Assembly (NCBI RefSeq): GCF_006363895.1
Contig: NZ_CP040953.1
Direction: 5' to 3' (one strand)
Length of the DNA stretch: 64,000 nt
Origin: Methylopumilus universalis
Lineage (GTDB): Bacteria; Pseudomonadota; Gammaproteobacteria; Burkholderiales; Methylophilaceae
The position numbers were made by a program, and so were the translations under genes. Under the pieces are notes generated by a model. That model ran no database searches. It was given only the letters and a program-made list of their open reading frames with translations, and was not told where the DNA came from. Below are positions 53,001-61,715 of the stretch, one piece after another. Position 1 is the stretch's first letter; every line of letters starts with the position of its first letter.

Positions 53001-54639
53001 CAAGTGACATCACTAACTCTTCACGGATGGGATCGATCGGAGGATTAGTGACTTGTGCAAATAATTGTTTAAAGTAGTTGTAAATAAGTTTTGGTTTTTT
53101 TGAGAGTACTGGAAGTGCAGCATCATTGCCCATCGAACCTGAGTTCTCTTCCCCATTTGCCACCATAGGTTGCAAAATAAATTTAATATCTTCTTGTGTG
53201 TAACCAAAACTTTGTTGTGTATCGAGCAAGGTCGCTTTAAGTTCAGTCTTACTATTTGTTTTCGGGAAGTCACCTAAGAAGTAACGAGAGCTATCAATCC
53301 ACTCGCGATAAGGCTTATGTGTTGCGAGTTCTTTTTTCACTTCTTCATCATCAATGATGCGGCCTTTTTCCATATCGATAAGAAGCATTTTGCCTGGTTG
53401 CAAACGCCACTTCTTAATAATTTTTTCTTGTGGGAATTGCAGCACACCCATTTCAGATGCCATCATGACGACACCATCATCGGTCATTAAATAGCGTGCG
53501 GGACGTAATCCATTTCGATCTAGGGTGGCACCAATCATGCGACCATCGGTAAATGCAACTGCTGCTGGACCATCCCAAGGCTCCATCAATGCAGCGTGAT
53601 ATTCATAGAATGCACGACGATTTTCATCCATCATAGGATTACCTGACCATGCTTCAGGAATTAACATCATCATTGCATGCGGAAGACTGTAACCACCTGC
53701 AACTAACAACTCTAAACAATTATCAAAACATGCGGAGTCAGATTGGCCTTCGACAATGAGTGGCCATAACTTTTCTAAGTCATCACCTAATAATGCGGAT
53801 TGCATACTTTCATGTCGTGCACGCATCCAATTGACATTGCCTTGCACCGTATTAATTTCTCCGTTGTGCGCAATCATTCTAAATGGATGTGCTAAATCCC
53901 ATGCAGGGAATGTGTTCGTTGAGAAACGTTGATGAACTAAAGCCAATGCCGATGTCACACGCTCATCTTTTAAATCTGGGTAGTAAGTGTCCACTTCGTT
54001 TGCAAGGAGCATGCCCTTATAAACAATGGTGCGACTTGAAAGAGATGGGATATAAAATTGTGCAGGATCGTCAAGCCCTAACTTTTTAACGCTATGTTCA
54101 ATGCGTTTACGAATGACAAATAGTTTTCGTTCGAAATGATTTTGATCTTTGATGTCGCCGCCTTGACCAATGATGACTTGTTTGATTTTGGGTTCTAAAG
54201 CTTTCGCAGCATCTGCGATATTATAATTATTGGTAGGTACATCACGCCAAGCTAAAAATATTTGGCCTTCTTCTTTGATAATGTCAGTGATGATCTTTTC
54301 ACATAGAGTGCGATGCGAATTTGATTGTGGAAAGAAAATAAGACCGCATGCATATTGACCAGATAGAGGTAAATCAACAGATAATTTTTTAGCCTCATCT
54401 CGAATGAGACCATCTGGCATTTGAATGAGGATACCAGCACCATCACCTAATTTTGGATCATAGCCTGTCGCACCACGATGCGTTAGGTTGGTTAAGATCT
54501 GAAGACCTTGAGCCACAATGGTGTGACTTTTGGTGCCATGAATGTTAGCCACAAAGCCAACGCCACAGGCGTCATGCTCATTTTTAGGGTTATAGAGACC
54601 TTGTTGCTCAGGTCTTTCGAATTGAGTCATAAACTGCAT
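50002..54639 (-). CDS. gltB: Glutamate synthase [NADPH] large subunit
   Basis: Makes two glutamates from glutamine and 2-oxoglutarate; with glutamine synthetase it is the main ammonium-assimilation route. The 1545-residue protein begins with a short propeptide and the catalytic cysteine Cys25 in NEHDACGVGF, then the glutamine amidotransferase domain, the FMN barrel (GEGGEDAKRFLTLDKDNTVA), the 3Fe-4S cysteines in MRKCHLNTCPVGVA, and the C-terminal beta-helix (GGTVVVLGNTGQNFAAGMSGG). Start ATG at 54639 or the in-frame ATG at 54630; neither has a strong ribosome site. A good sigma-70 promoter lies upstream. Confidence 0.97.
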   Translation of the reverse strand: MQFMTQFERPEQQGLYNPKNEHDACGVGFVANIHGTKSHTIVAQGLQILTNLTHRGATGYDPKLGDGAGILIQMPDGLIRDEAKKLSVDLPLSGQYACGLIFFPQSNSHRTLCEKIITDIIKEEGQIFLAWRDVPTNNYNIADAAKALEPKIKQVIIGQGGDIKDQNHFERKLFVIRKRIEHSVKKLGLDDPAQFYIPSLSSRTIVYKGMLLANEVDTYYPDLKDERVTSALALVHQRFSTNTFPAWDLAHPFRMIAHNGEINTVQGNVNWMRARHESMQSALLGDDLEKLWPLIVEGQSDSACFDNCLELLVAGGYSLPHAMMMLIPEAWSGNPMMDENRRAFYEYHAALMEPWDGPAAVAFTDGRMIGATLDRNGLRPARYLMTDDGVVMMASEMGVLQFPQEKIIKKWRLQPGKMLLIDMEKGRIIDDEEVKKELATHKPYREWIDSSRYFLGDFPKTNSKTELKATLLDTQQSFGYTQEDIKFILQPMVANGEENSGSMGNDAALPVLSKKPKLIYNYFKQLFAQVTNPPIDPIREELVMSLVTFIGPKPNLLAVDETKPTTRLETSQPVLTLDDLEQLKNISKLTKDAYKSLVLDITYDVKGLKKDDAYGMKKAIDTLRQDVYKAVKDGYNILILSDRNQSKDRMAIPALLATSATHQHLVREGLRTNTGLVVDTGSAREVHHFALLGGYGAEAICPWLAYESMHAMTNDHVLAHKNFIKSIGKGLYKVMSKMGISTYQSYCGAQIFEAVGLNSQLINAYFKGTATNIEGIGIEEIAEETMRIHQSAFGADPVLVNALDAGGEYAFRVRGEEHMWTPDSIAKLQHATRTNQYSTYKEYAALINDQTKRQMTLRGLFKLKTNDKAISLDDVEPAKEIVKRFATGAMSLGSISTEAHTTLAIAMNRIGGKSNTGEGGEDAKRFLTLDKDNTVANVIGLNLIESDIKLKKGDSLRSRIKQVASGRFGVTAEYLSSADQIQIKMAQGAKPGEGGQLPGHKVSPYIAKLRFSVPGVGLISPPPHHDIYSIEDLAQLIHDLKNANPSASISVKLVSETGVGTVAAGVAKAKSDHIVIAGHDGGTGASPISSIKHAGTPWEIGLAETQQTLVLNRLRGRVIVQVDGQMKTGRDVVIGALLGADEFGFATAPLVVEGCIMMRKCHLNTCPVGVATQDPELRKRFTGQPEHVVNYFFFVAEEVREWMASLGIRKFDDLIGRTDLLDTQAGIEHWKIQGLDFSKIFYQPNVEKEVSRRHTEEQSHGLEHALDNELIKLSKLALDKRQKVSINLPITNTNRTVGTMLSHEIAKRFGHEGLPQDTIQITLNGTAGQSFAAFLAQGISMELIGEGNDYVAKGLCGGKVVIKPPKAFKAKSHENIIVGNTVMYGATTGESYFSGVAGERFCVRNSGASAVVEGVGNHGCEYMTGGTVVVLGNTGQNFAAGMSGGVAYVYDEDGLFSKRCNPSMVSLEKVETQQAQPKVPQHLNQPDEVILKALIEKHLKYTESERAKFILDNWDKVRPQFIKVMPNEYKRALNELHASLTKEAA

Positions 54640-54663
54640 TAAAAAGATTAAACGGAACCTTCA

Positions 54664-54692
54664 ATAATAAAGCCTAACGCCCTGTAATTCAA
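54664..54692 (-). promoter_or_regulatory. Sigma-70 promoter for gltBD
   Basis: On the minus strand TTGAAT (54687-54692) and TATTAT (54664-54669) are separated by exactly 17 bases, 25 bases before the gltB start. Good matches to both hexamers in the short gap between gltB and hemL. Confidence 0.7.
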
Positions 54693-54704
54693 CAATTATT
54701 GAGC

Positions 54705-55985
54705 TTATTTAAGGACTTGAAAGACTTCTTTTGCGGCTTCAACCGTTTGATGAATGTCCTGATCTGTATGGGCTATAGATACGAAGCCTGCCTCGAATGC
54801 TGATGGGCCAAAGTAAAAACCTGACGTTAACATGTGATGGAAGAATTGATTGAAATGTTCTTTATTGCTTTTCATGATTTCATAGAAGCTTGTGGGCGCT
54901 TTTTCACTAAAATAAATGCCGAACATACCGCCTACTGATTGCGCGCTGAATTTAACATCTAAATCATGTGCGGCTTTTGTTAAACCATCCACAAGTGATT
55001 TGGTTTTTTTCGTTAAGTCTTCGAAGAAATTCGGGGCTTGCACAAGTTTCAGTGTTGCAAGTCCTGCTGCAACTGCCACAGGGTTTCCAGACAATGTGCC
55101 CGCTTGATATACCGCACCTATGGGGGCCAAACATTGCATAATATCGCGTCGTCCGCCAAAAGCACCCACGGGTAAACCACCACCAATCACTTTACCAAGT
55201 GTCGTTAAATCAGGCGTAATGCCATAAAGCGCCTGAGCGCCACCTATATTAACTCTGAAGCCTGTCATCACTTCATCAAAAATCAGTACCGCGCCATGTT
55301 TGGTGCATAACTCACGAAGTGTTTGTAAGAATTCCATGTGGGGAATAATAAGATTCATATTACCTACAACTGGCTCAATAATGACAGTTGCAATCGTGTC
55401 GCCTTTTTCTTTAAAGAGTGTTTTTAAAGCTTCGACATCGTTATAAGGTAACGTTAAGGTATGTTTTGCGACATCTTCTGGAACGCCTGCTGAGCTTGGT
55501 TCTCCAAAGGTTAAGAGTCCTGAACCTGCTTTAACTAATAGCGCATCTGCATGACCGTGATAACAACCTTCGAATTTAACTAAAGTATCTCGCTTGGTAA
55601 ATCCTCGAGCGACACGAATCGCACTCATGGTAGCTTCAGTGCCTGAACTCACGAGTCGCACTTGTTCAATACTAGGGACAAGTTTCACGAGTAATTCTGC
55701 CATCTCGAGCTCTCGTTTTGTTGGAGCGCCAAATGACAAACTATCGAAAGACGCTTCTTGAACGGCTTTTAAGACTTCTGGATGCGCATGGCCTAATATC
55801 ATGGGGCCCCAGGAATTGATGTAGTCAATATATTCGCGCCCATCTTCATCCCATAATTTGCTACCTAAGCCTTTTTTGAAAAAAATTGGCGTACCGCCGA
55901 CAGACTTAAATGCACGAACGGGAGAATTGACGCCCCCTGGAATAACTTTTTGTGAGCGTTCAAATAGCGTTTTATTTTGACTCAT
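54705..55985 (-). CDS. hemL: Glutamate-1-semialdehyde 2,1-aminomutase
   Basis: Forms 5-aminolevulinate from glutamate-1-semialdehyde, the C5 entry to tetrapyrroles. The 426-residue PLP enzyme shows PGGVNSPVRAFKSVGG at the N-terminus, SSGTEATMSAIRVARG, the PLP-ring aspartate in LIFDEVMTGFRV, and the Schiff-base lysine in LTTLGKVIGGGLPVGAFGG. Follows thiE by six bases on the same strand, so it is probably co-transcribed with thiD and thiE. Confidence 0.97.
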   Translation of the reverse strand: MSQNKTLFERSQKVIPGGVNSPVRAFKSVGGTPIFFKKGLGSKLWDEDGREYIDYINSWGPMILGHAHPEVLKAVQEASFDSLSFGAPTKRELEMAELLVKLVPSIEQVRLVSSGTEATMSAIRVARGFTKRDTLVKFEGCYHGHADALLVKAGSGLLTFGEPSSAGVPEDVAKHTLTLPYNDVEALKTLFKEKGDTIATVIIEPVVGNMNLIIPHMEFLQTLRELCTKHGAVLIFDEVMTGFRVNIGGAQALYGITPDLTTLGKVIGGGLPVGAFGGRRDIMQCLAPIGAVYQAGTLSGNPVAVAAGLATLKLVQAPNFFEDLTKKTKSLVDGLTKAAHDLDVKFSAQSVGGMFGIYFSEKAPTSFYEIMKSNKEHFNQFFHHMLTSGFYFGPSAFEAGFVSIAHTDQDIHQTVEAAKEVFQVLK

Positions 55986-55991
55986 ATCGAT

Positions 55992-56618
55992 TTAATGAAA
56001 CATCTTTAAAAATGTTTCTGCAGTTTCCTTTATTGATTTAGCTTCGTAAAGACTTGTAATGACAGCGATCGCATCGATCCCTGTCTCAATTACATCATGA
56101 GCATTATTCACGGTGATGCCCCCAATTGCAACGATGGGGATATGTATTTCAGATTTAGCTTCTTTTAAAAGCGCTAAAGTAGCTCTTGGAGCGCTAGGTT
56201 TTGTGGGCGTTGGGAACATCGCGCCAAAAGCAACATAGCTCGCACCCTCTTTTTGGGCCTGTTTTGCACGACTTAATTGCTCATAACATGAGCTGCCAAT
56301 GATGGCATCTTCGCCTAAAATGTGCCTAACTTCGGCGATATTGTCATCATTTACACCTAAATGAACACCATCAGCCTCCAAAATACGACACATCTCAACA
56401 TCGTCATTTATAATGCATGGCACACCATATTCACGACAAAGACGTAAAATAGCAGCACATTGCTGCATTTTAACGTCACGATCATGTATTTTACTGCGAT
56501 ATTGAACCATAAAAGCGCCACTTTCAATGACTAATTGCGTTTTATGGATAAGTGTATTTAAGTCCGCCATATCTGGAGTGATGGCGTATAAACCTTTAAT
56601 GATGAATGAATCGCGCAT
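55992..56618 (-). CDS. thiE: Thiamine-phosphate synthase
   Basis: Joins the pyrimidine pyrophosphate and thiazole phosphate moieties into thiamine phosphate. The TIM-barrel protein (about 208 residues from this start) has VQYRSKIHD, IINDDVEMCRILEADGVHLG, and the diphosphate-binding FGAMFPTPTK and VAIGGIT. The frame is open to 56690, inside thiD. I prefer ATG 56618 (MRDSFIIKGLYAITP), which overlaps the thiD end by 23 bases; three ATGs at 56630-56636 are alternatives. Acts with ThiD in the same operon. Confidence 0.92.
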   Translation of the reverse strand: MRDSFIIKGLYAITPDMADLNTLIHKTQLVIESGAFMVQYRSKIHDRDVKMQQCAAILRLCREYGVPCIINDDVEMCRILEADGVHLGVNDDNIAEVRHILGEDAIIGSSCYEQLSRAKQAQKEGASYVAFGAMFPTPTKPSAPRATLALLKEAKSEIHIPIVAIGGITVNNAHDVIETGIDAIAVITSLYEAKSIKETAETFLKMFH

Positions 56619-57435
56619 ATTCCAATTCATCATCATGAGCCCAGAAGAGTCGATCCGGAATAAATTGGCCCATACCAGGCTTATACCCATGCTTTAAAGA
56701 CTGCCAAGTAAAGCGCTGTCCTTCTTGAATGGCTTCTTCTAATGTGGAACCTAATGCCATACAACCAGCAATGGCTGAAGCTAATGTACAACCTGAGCCG
56801 TGATAGCTGCCTACTAATCTTTCCCAGTTGTAACTCTTCACCTTGCCGTTCTCGTTATATAAAGTATTAATAACTTCGGTAGTCACTTCATGGGTACCTG
56901 TAATTAAAGCCAGTTGGCACCCCGTATTAAGAAGTCGCTCAGCACACTCATCCAAACTTGCCTCACCAAAATCGTCACTATCTTTAAATACTAAGCGTCT
57001 TGCTTCAATGCTATTCGGTGTAATAAGTGTGGCTTGAGATAACAATAAGTCTGACATCGCATTAATCATTTCATTGGTGACTAATGCGTCACCTCGCCCC
57101 GAGGCCAATACAGGATCGATGATGAGCGGGATCGTGGGATAGTCCGCCACAATTTCTGCAATCATAGCGATCGTTTCAACACTCCCTAATAAACCTAATT
57201 TAAATGCGGAGACTTCCATGTCCTCTAATAAGGTACGTGCTTGATCATTCACCCAATCCGCATCGAAAGCCATCATGCTTTCAACGCCGGAGGTATCTTG
57301 CACGGTAATAGCTGTGGTGATAGACAAAGGATGGCAACCTAAACTAGCTAGTGTTAAAACGTCAGCTTGCAGTCCAGCTCCGCCCGTGGGGTCGGTCGCT
57401 GAAAATGTCATGACGCATGGAGGATTTTTTTTCAT
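56596..57435 (-). CDS. thiD: Hydroxymethylpyrimidine / phosphomethylpyrimidine kinase
   Basis: Phosphorylates hydroxymethylpyrimidine twice to give the pyrophosphate used by ThiE. The 279-residue ribokinase-fold protein has the N-terminal SATDPTGGAGLQADV substrate-binding motif, VLASGRGDALV, TPNSIEARRLV and the catalytic cysteine loop GSYHGSGCTLASAIAG. First gene of the thiD-thiE-hemL run, with no TPP riboswitch in the 160 bases upstream. Confidence 0.95.
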   Translation of the reverse strand: MKKNPPCVMTFSATDPTGGAGLQADVLTLASLGCHPLSITTAITVQDTSGVESMMAFDADWVNDQARTLLEDMEVSAFKLGLLGSVETIAMIAEIVADYPTIPLIIDPVLASGRGDALVTNEMINAMSDLLLSQATLITPNSIEARRLVFKDSDDFGEASLDECAERLLNTGCQLALITGTHEVTTEVINTLYNENGKVKSYNWERLVGSYHGSGCTLASAIAGCMALGSTLEEAIQEGQRFTWQSLKHGYKPGMGQFIPDRLFWAHDDELEYARFIHH

Positions 57436-57598
57436 GATTTACTATCTTATAGAACACATGGTTTTGGATAGTATTATGAATTAATTAAACACTCAAAAGT
57501 TTAGAGAGCAAAATTATTTTTTTAAGGCAGATGACGCTGGTAATCCTCTGGGGAAGGTTTGCTACTTTTGCGATATCAAAACTTATTTAAATATTTAT

Positions 57599-59323
57599 TT
57601 AAAACCCAATCATGTAATTGACATAAAGCGATGTAGCACCTGTCGATTGGAATGGCAACTGTTGATAAGTGACCGTGCCTGATAGACGTTGTGCTTTAGT
57701 GACATCATAAAAAGCGCCCACACTTGCTACTGGACGAGTGCGTTTAATGTTTGAATTAAATGCGATTGGAGTCAAATCGCCAATATCAATATTGCTGGCA
57801 GTGAGGTTACCTACTTTGTGATGAAGGTCTTGTTCAATACCTAAATTGGCTGTAAGTGTTGTTTTAGGTGTCACTTGATAATTGACTCGTGCACCCATTA
57901 AAGCGGTGGTTGAACGATCATTTAATGTGTCATATGCTAACGCATATTCTGCACCCGAGGACTCTGTATAACCATCTCGCTTAAGTTTTGTATATCTCAA
58001 ACCAAAGTACGGGCGAACTAAGGTTTTATCTTGATATTGAAAAGCATAAGAGAGTTCCGCTAAATAACTTTGACTGTTTAGTTTAGCAGTCCCTGAACCT
58101 GCTTCACCTGTGTCGCCATAAGCTACCCGTGTTGTGGTGACGTCTTTATCTTGATAAGTATTGGCTAATCTTAATTGGTAGCCTAAACCACTTGCATCTT
58201 TATTCCATACCGCATAAAGACCCATTAAAGGATTCTTATTGGCAATATTAATTGAGCTTGGAGATTGAATATTGACATTCTGATCTAAGAAACCGCCAAA
58301 GCGAATATTAGGATTCACTTTGTAACCTAAAGAAACAACAGCTGCAGATGCATTCGTTGCAGGATTATCAATCGTGGTATATCGACCACCGGCTGAAATA
58401 CATAAACCTTTGGTGTCAAATAAATTACAGTCATGATTAAGACTTAAATTACTTGCGGCCACTTGTGAGTTATAAGCACCTCGGAGCTGATAGGCATAGA
58501 GCTGAAGGGATGCGTTGGTATCCCCAAGAGAAGGGGAAGAAGGAGAAAAATTGATAAAAGAAAGAAGCATCACGCCTTGAGTCAAACTTACAGTTTCCGC
58601 TTCCACACCACTGACTAATAAAATAGGACTTAAGATCGTATCTAAACTATTGAAAGAACCGAAAACAATTTTATATGTGCCTTGGGTATCGACTGTAAAT
58701 GATTTTTTAACCCAGTCAGTAGCTCCAAAACTGTTAAGCACCCCAGTGCCAGAAGGATATCCAGGAGTTACGCCAGGAATAACAGAAGAAGCATCATTAG
58801 ACTTACTCATGCGACTTAACATACTAAAACTTGTCAAAGTATTAGTAGTGTCGATCTTACTTAGCGCAAAGAATGTTCCATCTGTGTACGGTGAATAATC
58901 AGTATTTGCTGTAGCCCAATAGAAAGAATAGTTCGTATTTGATGATAAAGATATTTCTTTACCTAGATAAGCAAAATTAGTTGGTGTGAATCCCGCTAAA
59001 GTTGAAGGGGCTGGGTCTAAATAATTTGAAATTAGAGAGCTTTGAATTCCAAGATAAGAAGCTAGGCTATCAACGTTCGCTGAAGTGCTGGCTTGAATAA
59101 CAGCGGCATAAGCACCAGGATCTGTAATAAAGTTATAGGACTGTTGACCAGTAAAACTATTAATGTCTATTAATCTGGTTCCGGTGAAGGTGGAATTACT
59201 TCCTACCGAAGTGAAGCCATTTCCAGAAGCTCCAGTAACTGAACTCACACTAAAATTTAGAACAGGCTCCGCGCGTAAATTAAAAAAAAGTCCAAATAAA
59301 AAAAGCCCAAATAGTTTTTTCAT
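57599..59323 (-). CDS. Autotransporter-type outer-membrane beta-barrel protein
   Basis: A 574-residue protein with a signal peptide (residues 1-18, ending LRA), a 250-residue serine/threonine/asparagine-rich passenger (NSTFTGTRLIDINSFTGQQ, STSANVDSLASYLG) and a C-terminal barrel of about 280 residues beginning near KGLCISAGGRYTTID and ending in YVNYMIGF with the terminal phenylalanine. No protease or adhesin motif can be named in the passenger, and no RGD or repeat array is seen. It stands alone, with tandem AATACGTAAA elements upstream. Likely a surface or barrel-retained protein. Confidence 0.78.
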   Translation of the reverse strand: MKKLFGLFLFGLFFNLRAEPVLNFSVSSVTGASGNGFTSVGSNSTFTGTRLIDINSFTGQQSYNFITDPGAYAAVIQASTSANVDSLASYLGIQSSLISNYLDPAPSTLAGFTPTNFAYLGKEISLSSNTNYSFYWATANTDYSPYTDGTFFALSKIDTTNTLTSFSMLSRMSKSNDASSVIPGVTPGYPSGTGVLNSFGATDWVKKSFTVDTQGTYKIVFGSFNSLDTILSPILLVSGVEAETVSLTQGVMLLSFINFSPSSPSLGDTNASLQLYAYQLRGAYNSQVAASNLSLNHDCNLFDTKGLCISAGGRYTTIDNPATNASAAVVSLGYKVNPNIRFGGFLDQNVNIQSPSSINIANKNPLMGLYAVWNKDASGLGYQLRLANTYQDKDVTTTRVAYGDTGEAGSGTAKLNSQSYLAELSYAFQYQDKTLVRPYFGLRYTKLKRDGYTESSGAEYALAYDTLNDRSTTALMGARVNYQVTPKTTLTANLGIEQDLHHKVGNLTASNIDIGDLTPIAFNSNIKRTRPVASVGAFYDVTKAQRLSGTVTYQQLPFQSTGATSLYVNYMIGF

Positions 59324-59362
59324 GAAATGAGTGAAACACTGTTAATTTAATATTTTATACTG

Positions 59363-59391
59363 AATACGTAAAATTATCCTAAATACGTAAA
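59363..59391. repeat. Direct repeat AATACGTAAA upstream of the autotransporter
   Basis: AATACGTAAA occurs at 59363-59372 and 59382-59391, 19 bases apart, each with a TACGTA palindromic core, 40-70 bases before the autotransporter start. On the gene's strand they read TTTACGTATT. This spacing (about two helical turns) suggests a tandem activator or repressor site; the protein is unknown. Confidence 0.5.
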
Positions 59392-59431
59392 CTCAACTAT
59401 CAAATATTCTTTAAGAAATTAACCAATACCC

Positions 59432-61639
59432 CTAAAAATCTAAGGGGTCTACATCAATCACCCATTTCACTTTCTGACCTAATTTATATTCACGTAAACA
59501 AGGCACCCAACCATCTAGTAATTTTTGTAATGCAATACGAGAATTTGCCTGTAAAACCAATTGACCGCGTTCCATGCCTTTCAAACGTTCCATAATGGGG
59601 CGCACTGGATTATAAACAGTCACGTGTGCACTTAAATTTTGGGCTTTTGTCATCGCTTCATTTAAGAATTGCATCACATGCGTTAATTGATGTGCCTCCG
59701 CTTTTAAAAGAACGAGGAATGCAAAAGGGCTTAGCTCTGCCAATTCTCTTTCTTTTAAAAGCTCATTCGCAAAATGTTCATAGTCATGTGTTTTTAACGC
59801 TTCAAATATGGGGTGATTTGGAAATGCCGTTTGTATATAAACTTCGCCTTTGATATTCGCACGACCTGCGCGACCACTTACTTGCATCAATTGGGAAAAC
59901 AAACGTTCACTTGCTCTAAAGTCGGGACTATATAAAGCCTGGTCCGTATCTAACACGCCAACTAAACTTAAATGCGGAAAGTCGTGACCTTTAGATAGCA
60001 TTTGGGTGCCTATCAAAATATCAATTTCACGATTTTTCATTTTTAAGAATAAATCATTGAGCGCTTCTTTCGTTTTTGTGGAGTCTCGATCTACTCTTAA
60101 AATGCGCGCTTCAGGAAAAAACTCTTTTATTGTTTCCTCAATACGCTGTGTGCCTAATCCTGTTGGATAAAGATCAGTATTGCCGCAAGACGGGCATTGC
60201 AGTGGCATTTTTTCATCATGGCCACAATGGTGACAACGTAATCGTTTTTGATTTAAATGCACCACTAAGCGGCTACTGCAACGATGGCAACGACCTGTCC
60301 ACTGACATGATGAGCATAAAAGAACCGGTGCGAAGCCTCGCCGATTAATAAAAATAAGGCTTTGTTCTTTTTTATTTAAACGGTCCCGAATCGCTTCAAC
60401 AAGATAAGGTGAGAAACCTTTTGTGACCGTCGACTTCGAAATATCAATACACTTAATTTCAGGGAGTGTTGAATCTAGAACCGCACGCGAAGTTAATTTT
60501 AGAAAGCCAAATTTTTTAGCGTCTTTTGTTCTTGTAGCGTTAAACCAAGTCTCAAGCGATGGGGTTGCAGTGCCCATCACAATGGGAATATTTTCTGATT
60601 TTGCCCTAAAAATTGCGACATCCCTTGCGTGATAACGTAAACCTTCTTGTTGCTTAAAGGATGCATCGTGCTCTTCATCAATGATGATGAGAGATAAATG
60701 TGGCATGGGTGTAAAAATACTTAAACGTGTCCCAATCACAATTTGAGCTGAACCCTCTTTAGCAAGACGCCAATGGGTTAAACGTTCGTTATCCGTTAAG
60801 TGGCTATGCAGTGTCACGAGTGTGTATTTTTCAAAGCGTGCTCTAAAGCGACTCTCAAGTTGCGGTGTTAAATTAATTTCAGGGACGAGTACCAGTACTT
60901 GTGCATGTTCTTTTTTTAACGCTTCTTCAATTAAACGAATATAGACCTCGGTTTTACCGCTTCCTGTAATGCCATAAAGTAACCAAGCTGCAAAAGTTTT
61001 ATTTGTTTTTGAAATTTCATCGAATGCTTTTTTTTGTTCATCATTCAATGATGGAATAGGCGCTTGTATATAGACTTTATCGTCTAAGGTGATCTCTTTT
61101 TTTTCAATCCAACCCAATTCATCCAATGTTTCAATTGATTTTTTCCAAGTACTACTGATCGATCGAAGGCTTGCTTCATCAAGGAGGGTCGCATCAATTA
61201 ATGCCATCACGATACGCTTTAGAATCGTTTGGCGAGGAGGCAGTTGATCAATGCCTAATGCAATGGCTTTGGGTGTTAAACGATATAGATATTTTTTCGC
61301 CATCGCCTTTGTGTTTATCTTTTTTAATCTGGATGGCACGGCGGACAAAATAGTTTGCCCTAAGGGATAGTGATAATACTGACTGCAGAATTGAAAAAGC
61401 TTAAAACTTTGCTCATCAAAAATCACTTCAGGATCTAAACGGATAATAGACTTTAATTTTTTAGATTCGATTGAGCTGGTATCAGAAATGCCGACCACGA
61501 CACCGATCATTTTGCGGGCACCAAAAGGCACCACCACATACTGTCCAATTTGAGTATTGGGTTTATCCGTCCTATAGTCAAACACCCGATCGAGTGGCAC
61601 ATCGAGGGCGACTTTGAGAATATGAAGTGCGTCAGTCAT
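59432..61639 (-). CDS. priA: Primosomal replication restart helicase PriA
   Basis: Reloads replication at stalled forks. The 735-residue helicase has the N-terminal DNA-binding domain (VPLDRVFDYR), Walker A YGITGSGKTEVYIR, the DEAD-box-like IIIDEEHDASFKQQEG, the zinc-binding cysteines (CSSCQWTGRCHRCSS, CHHCGHDE, CPSCGNTD) and the helicase motif VSGRAGR. Length is normal. It is divergent from argS with 76 bases between. Confidence 0.97.
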   Translation of the reverse strand: MTDALHILKVALDVPLDRVFDYRTDKPNTQIGQYVVVPFGARKMIGVVVGISDTSSIESKKLKSIIRLDPEVIFDEQSFKLFQFCSQYYHYPLGQTILSAVPSRLKKINTKAMAKKYLYRLTPKAIALGIDQLPPRQTILKRIVMALIDATLLDEASLRSISSTWKKSIETLDELGWIEKKEITLDDKVYIQAPIPSLNDEQKKAFDEISKTNKTFAAWLLYGITGSGKTEVYIRLIEEALKKEHAQVLVLVPEINLTPQLESRFRARFEKYTLVTLHSHLTDNERLTHWRLAKEGSAQIVIGTRLSIFTPMPHLSLIIIDEEHDASFKQQEGLRYHARDVAIFRAKSENIPIVMGTATPSLETWFNATRTKDAKKFGFLKLTSRAVLDSTLPEIKCIDISKSTVTKGFSPYLVEAIRDRLNKKEQSLIFINRRGFAPVLLCSSCQWTGRCHRCSSRLVVHLNQKRLRCHHCGHDEKMPLQCPSCGNTDLYPTGLGTQRIEETIKEFFPEARILRVDRDSTKTKEALNDLFLKMKNREIDILIGTQMLSKGHDFPHLSLVGVLDTDQALYSPDFRASERLFSQLMQVSGRAGRANIKGEVYIQTAFPNHPIFEALKTHDYEHFANELLKERELAELSPFAFLVLLKAEAHQLTHVMQFLNEAMTKAQNLSAHVTVYNPVRPIMERLKGMERGQLVLQANSRIALQKLLDGWVPCLREYKLGQKVKWVIDVDPLDF

Positions 61640-61715
61640 AGTGTTAGTTTTTAAGGGGGGTCCATCAATTCTAAGTTAAAATAAACGCTTTAATCCTTAC
61701 CTATCATTCTAAGAC

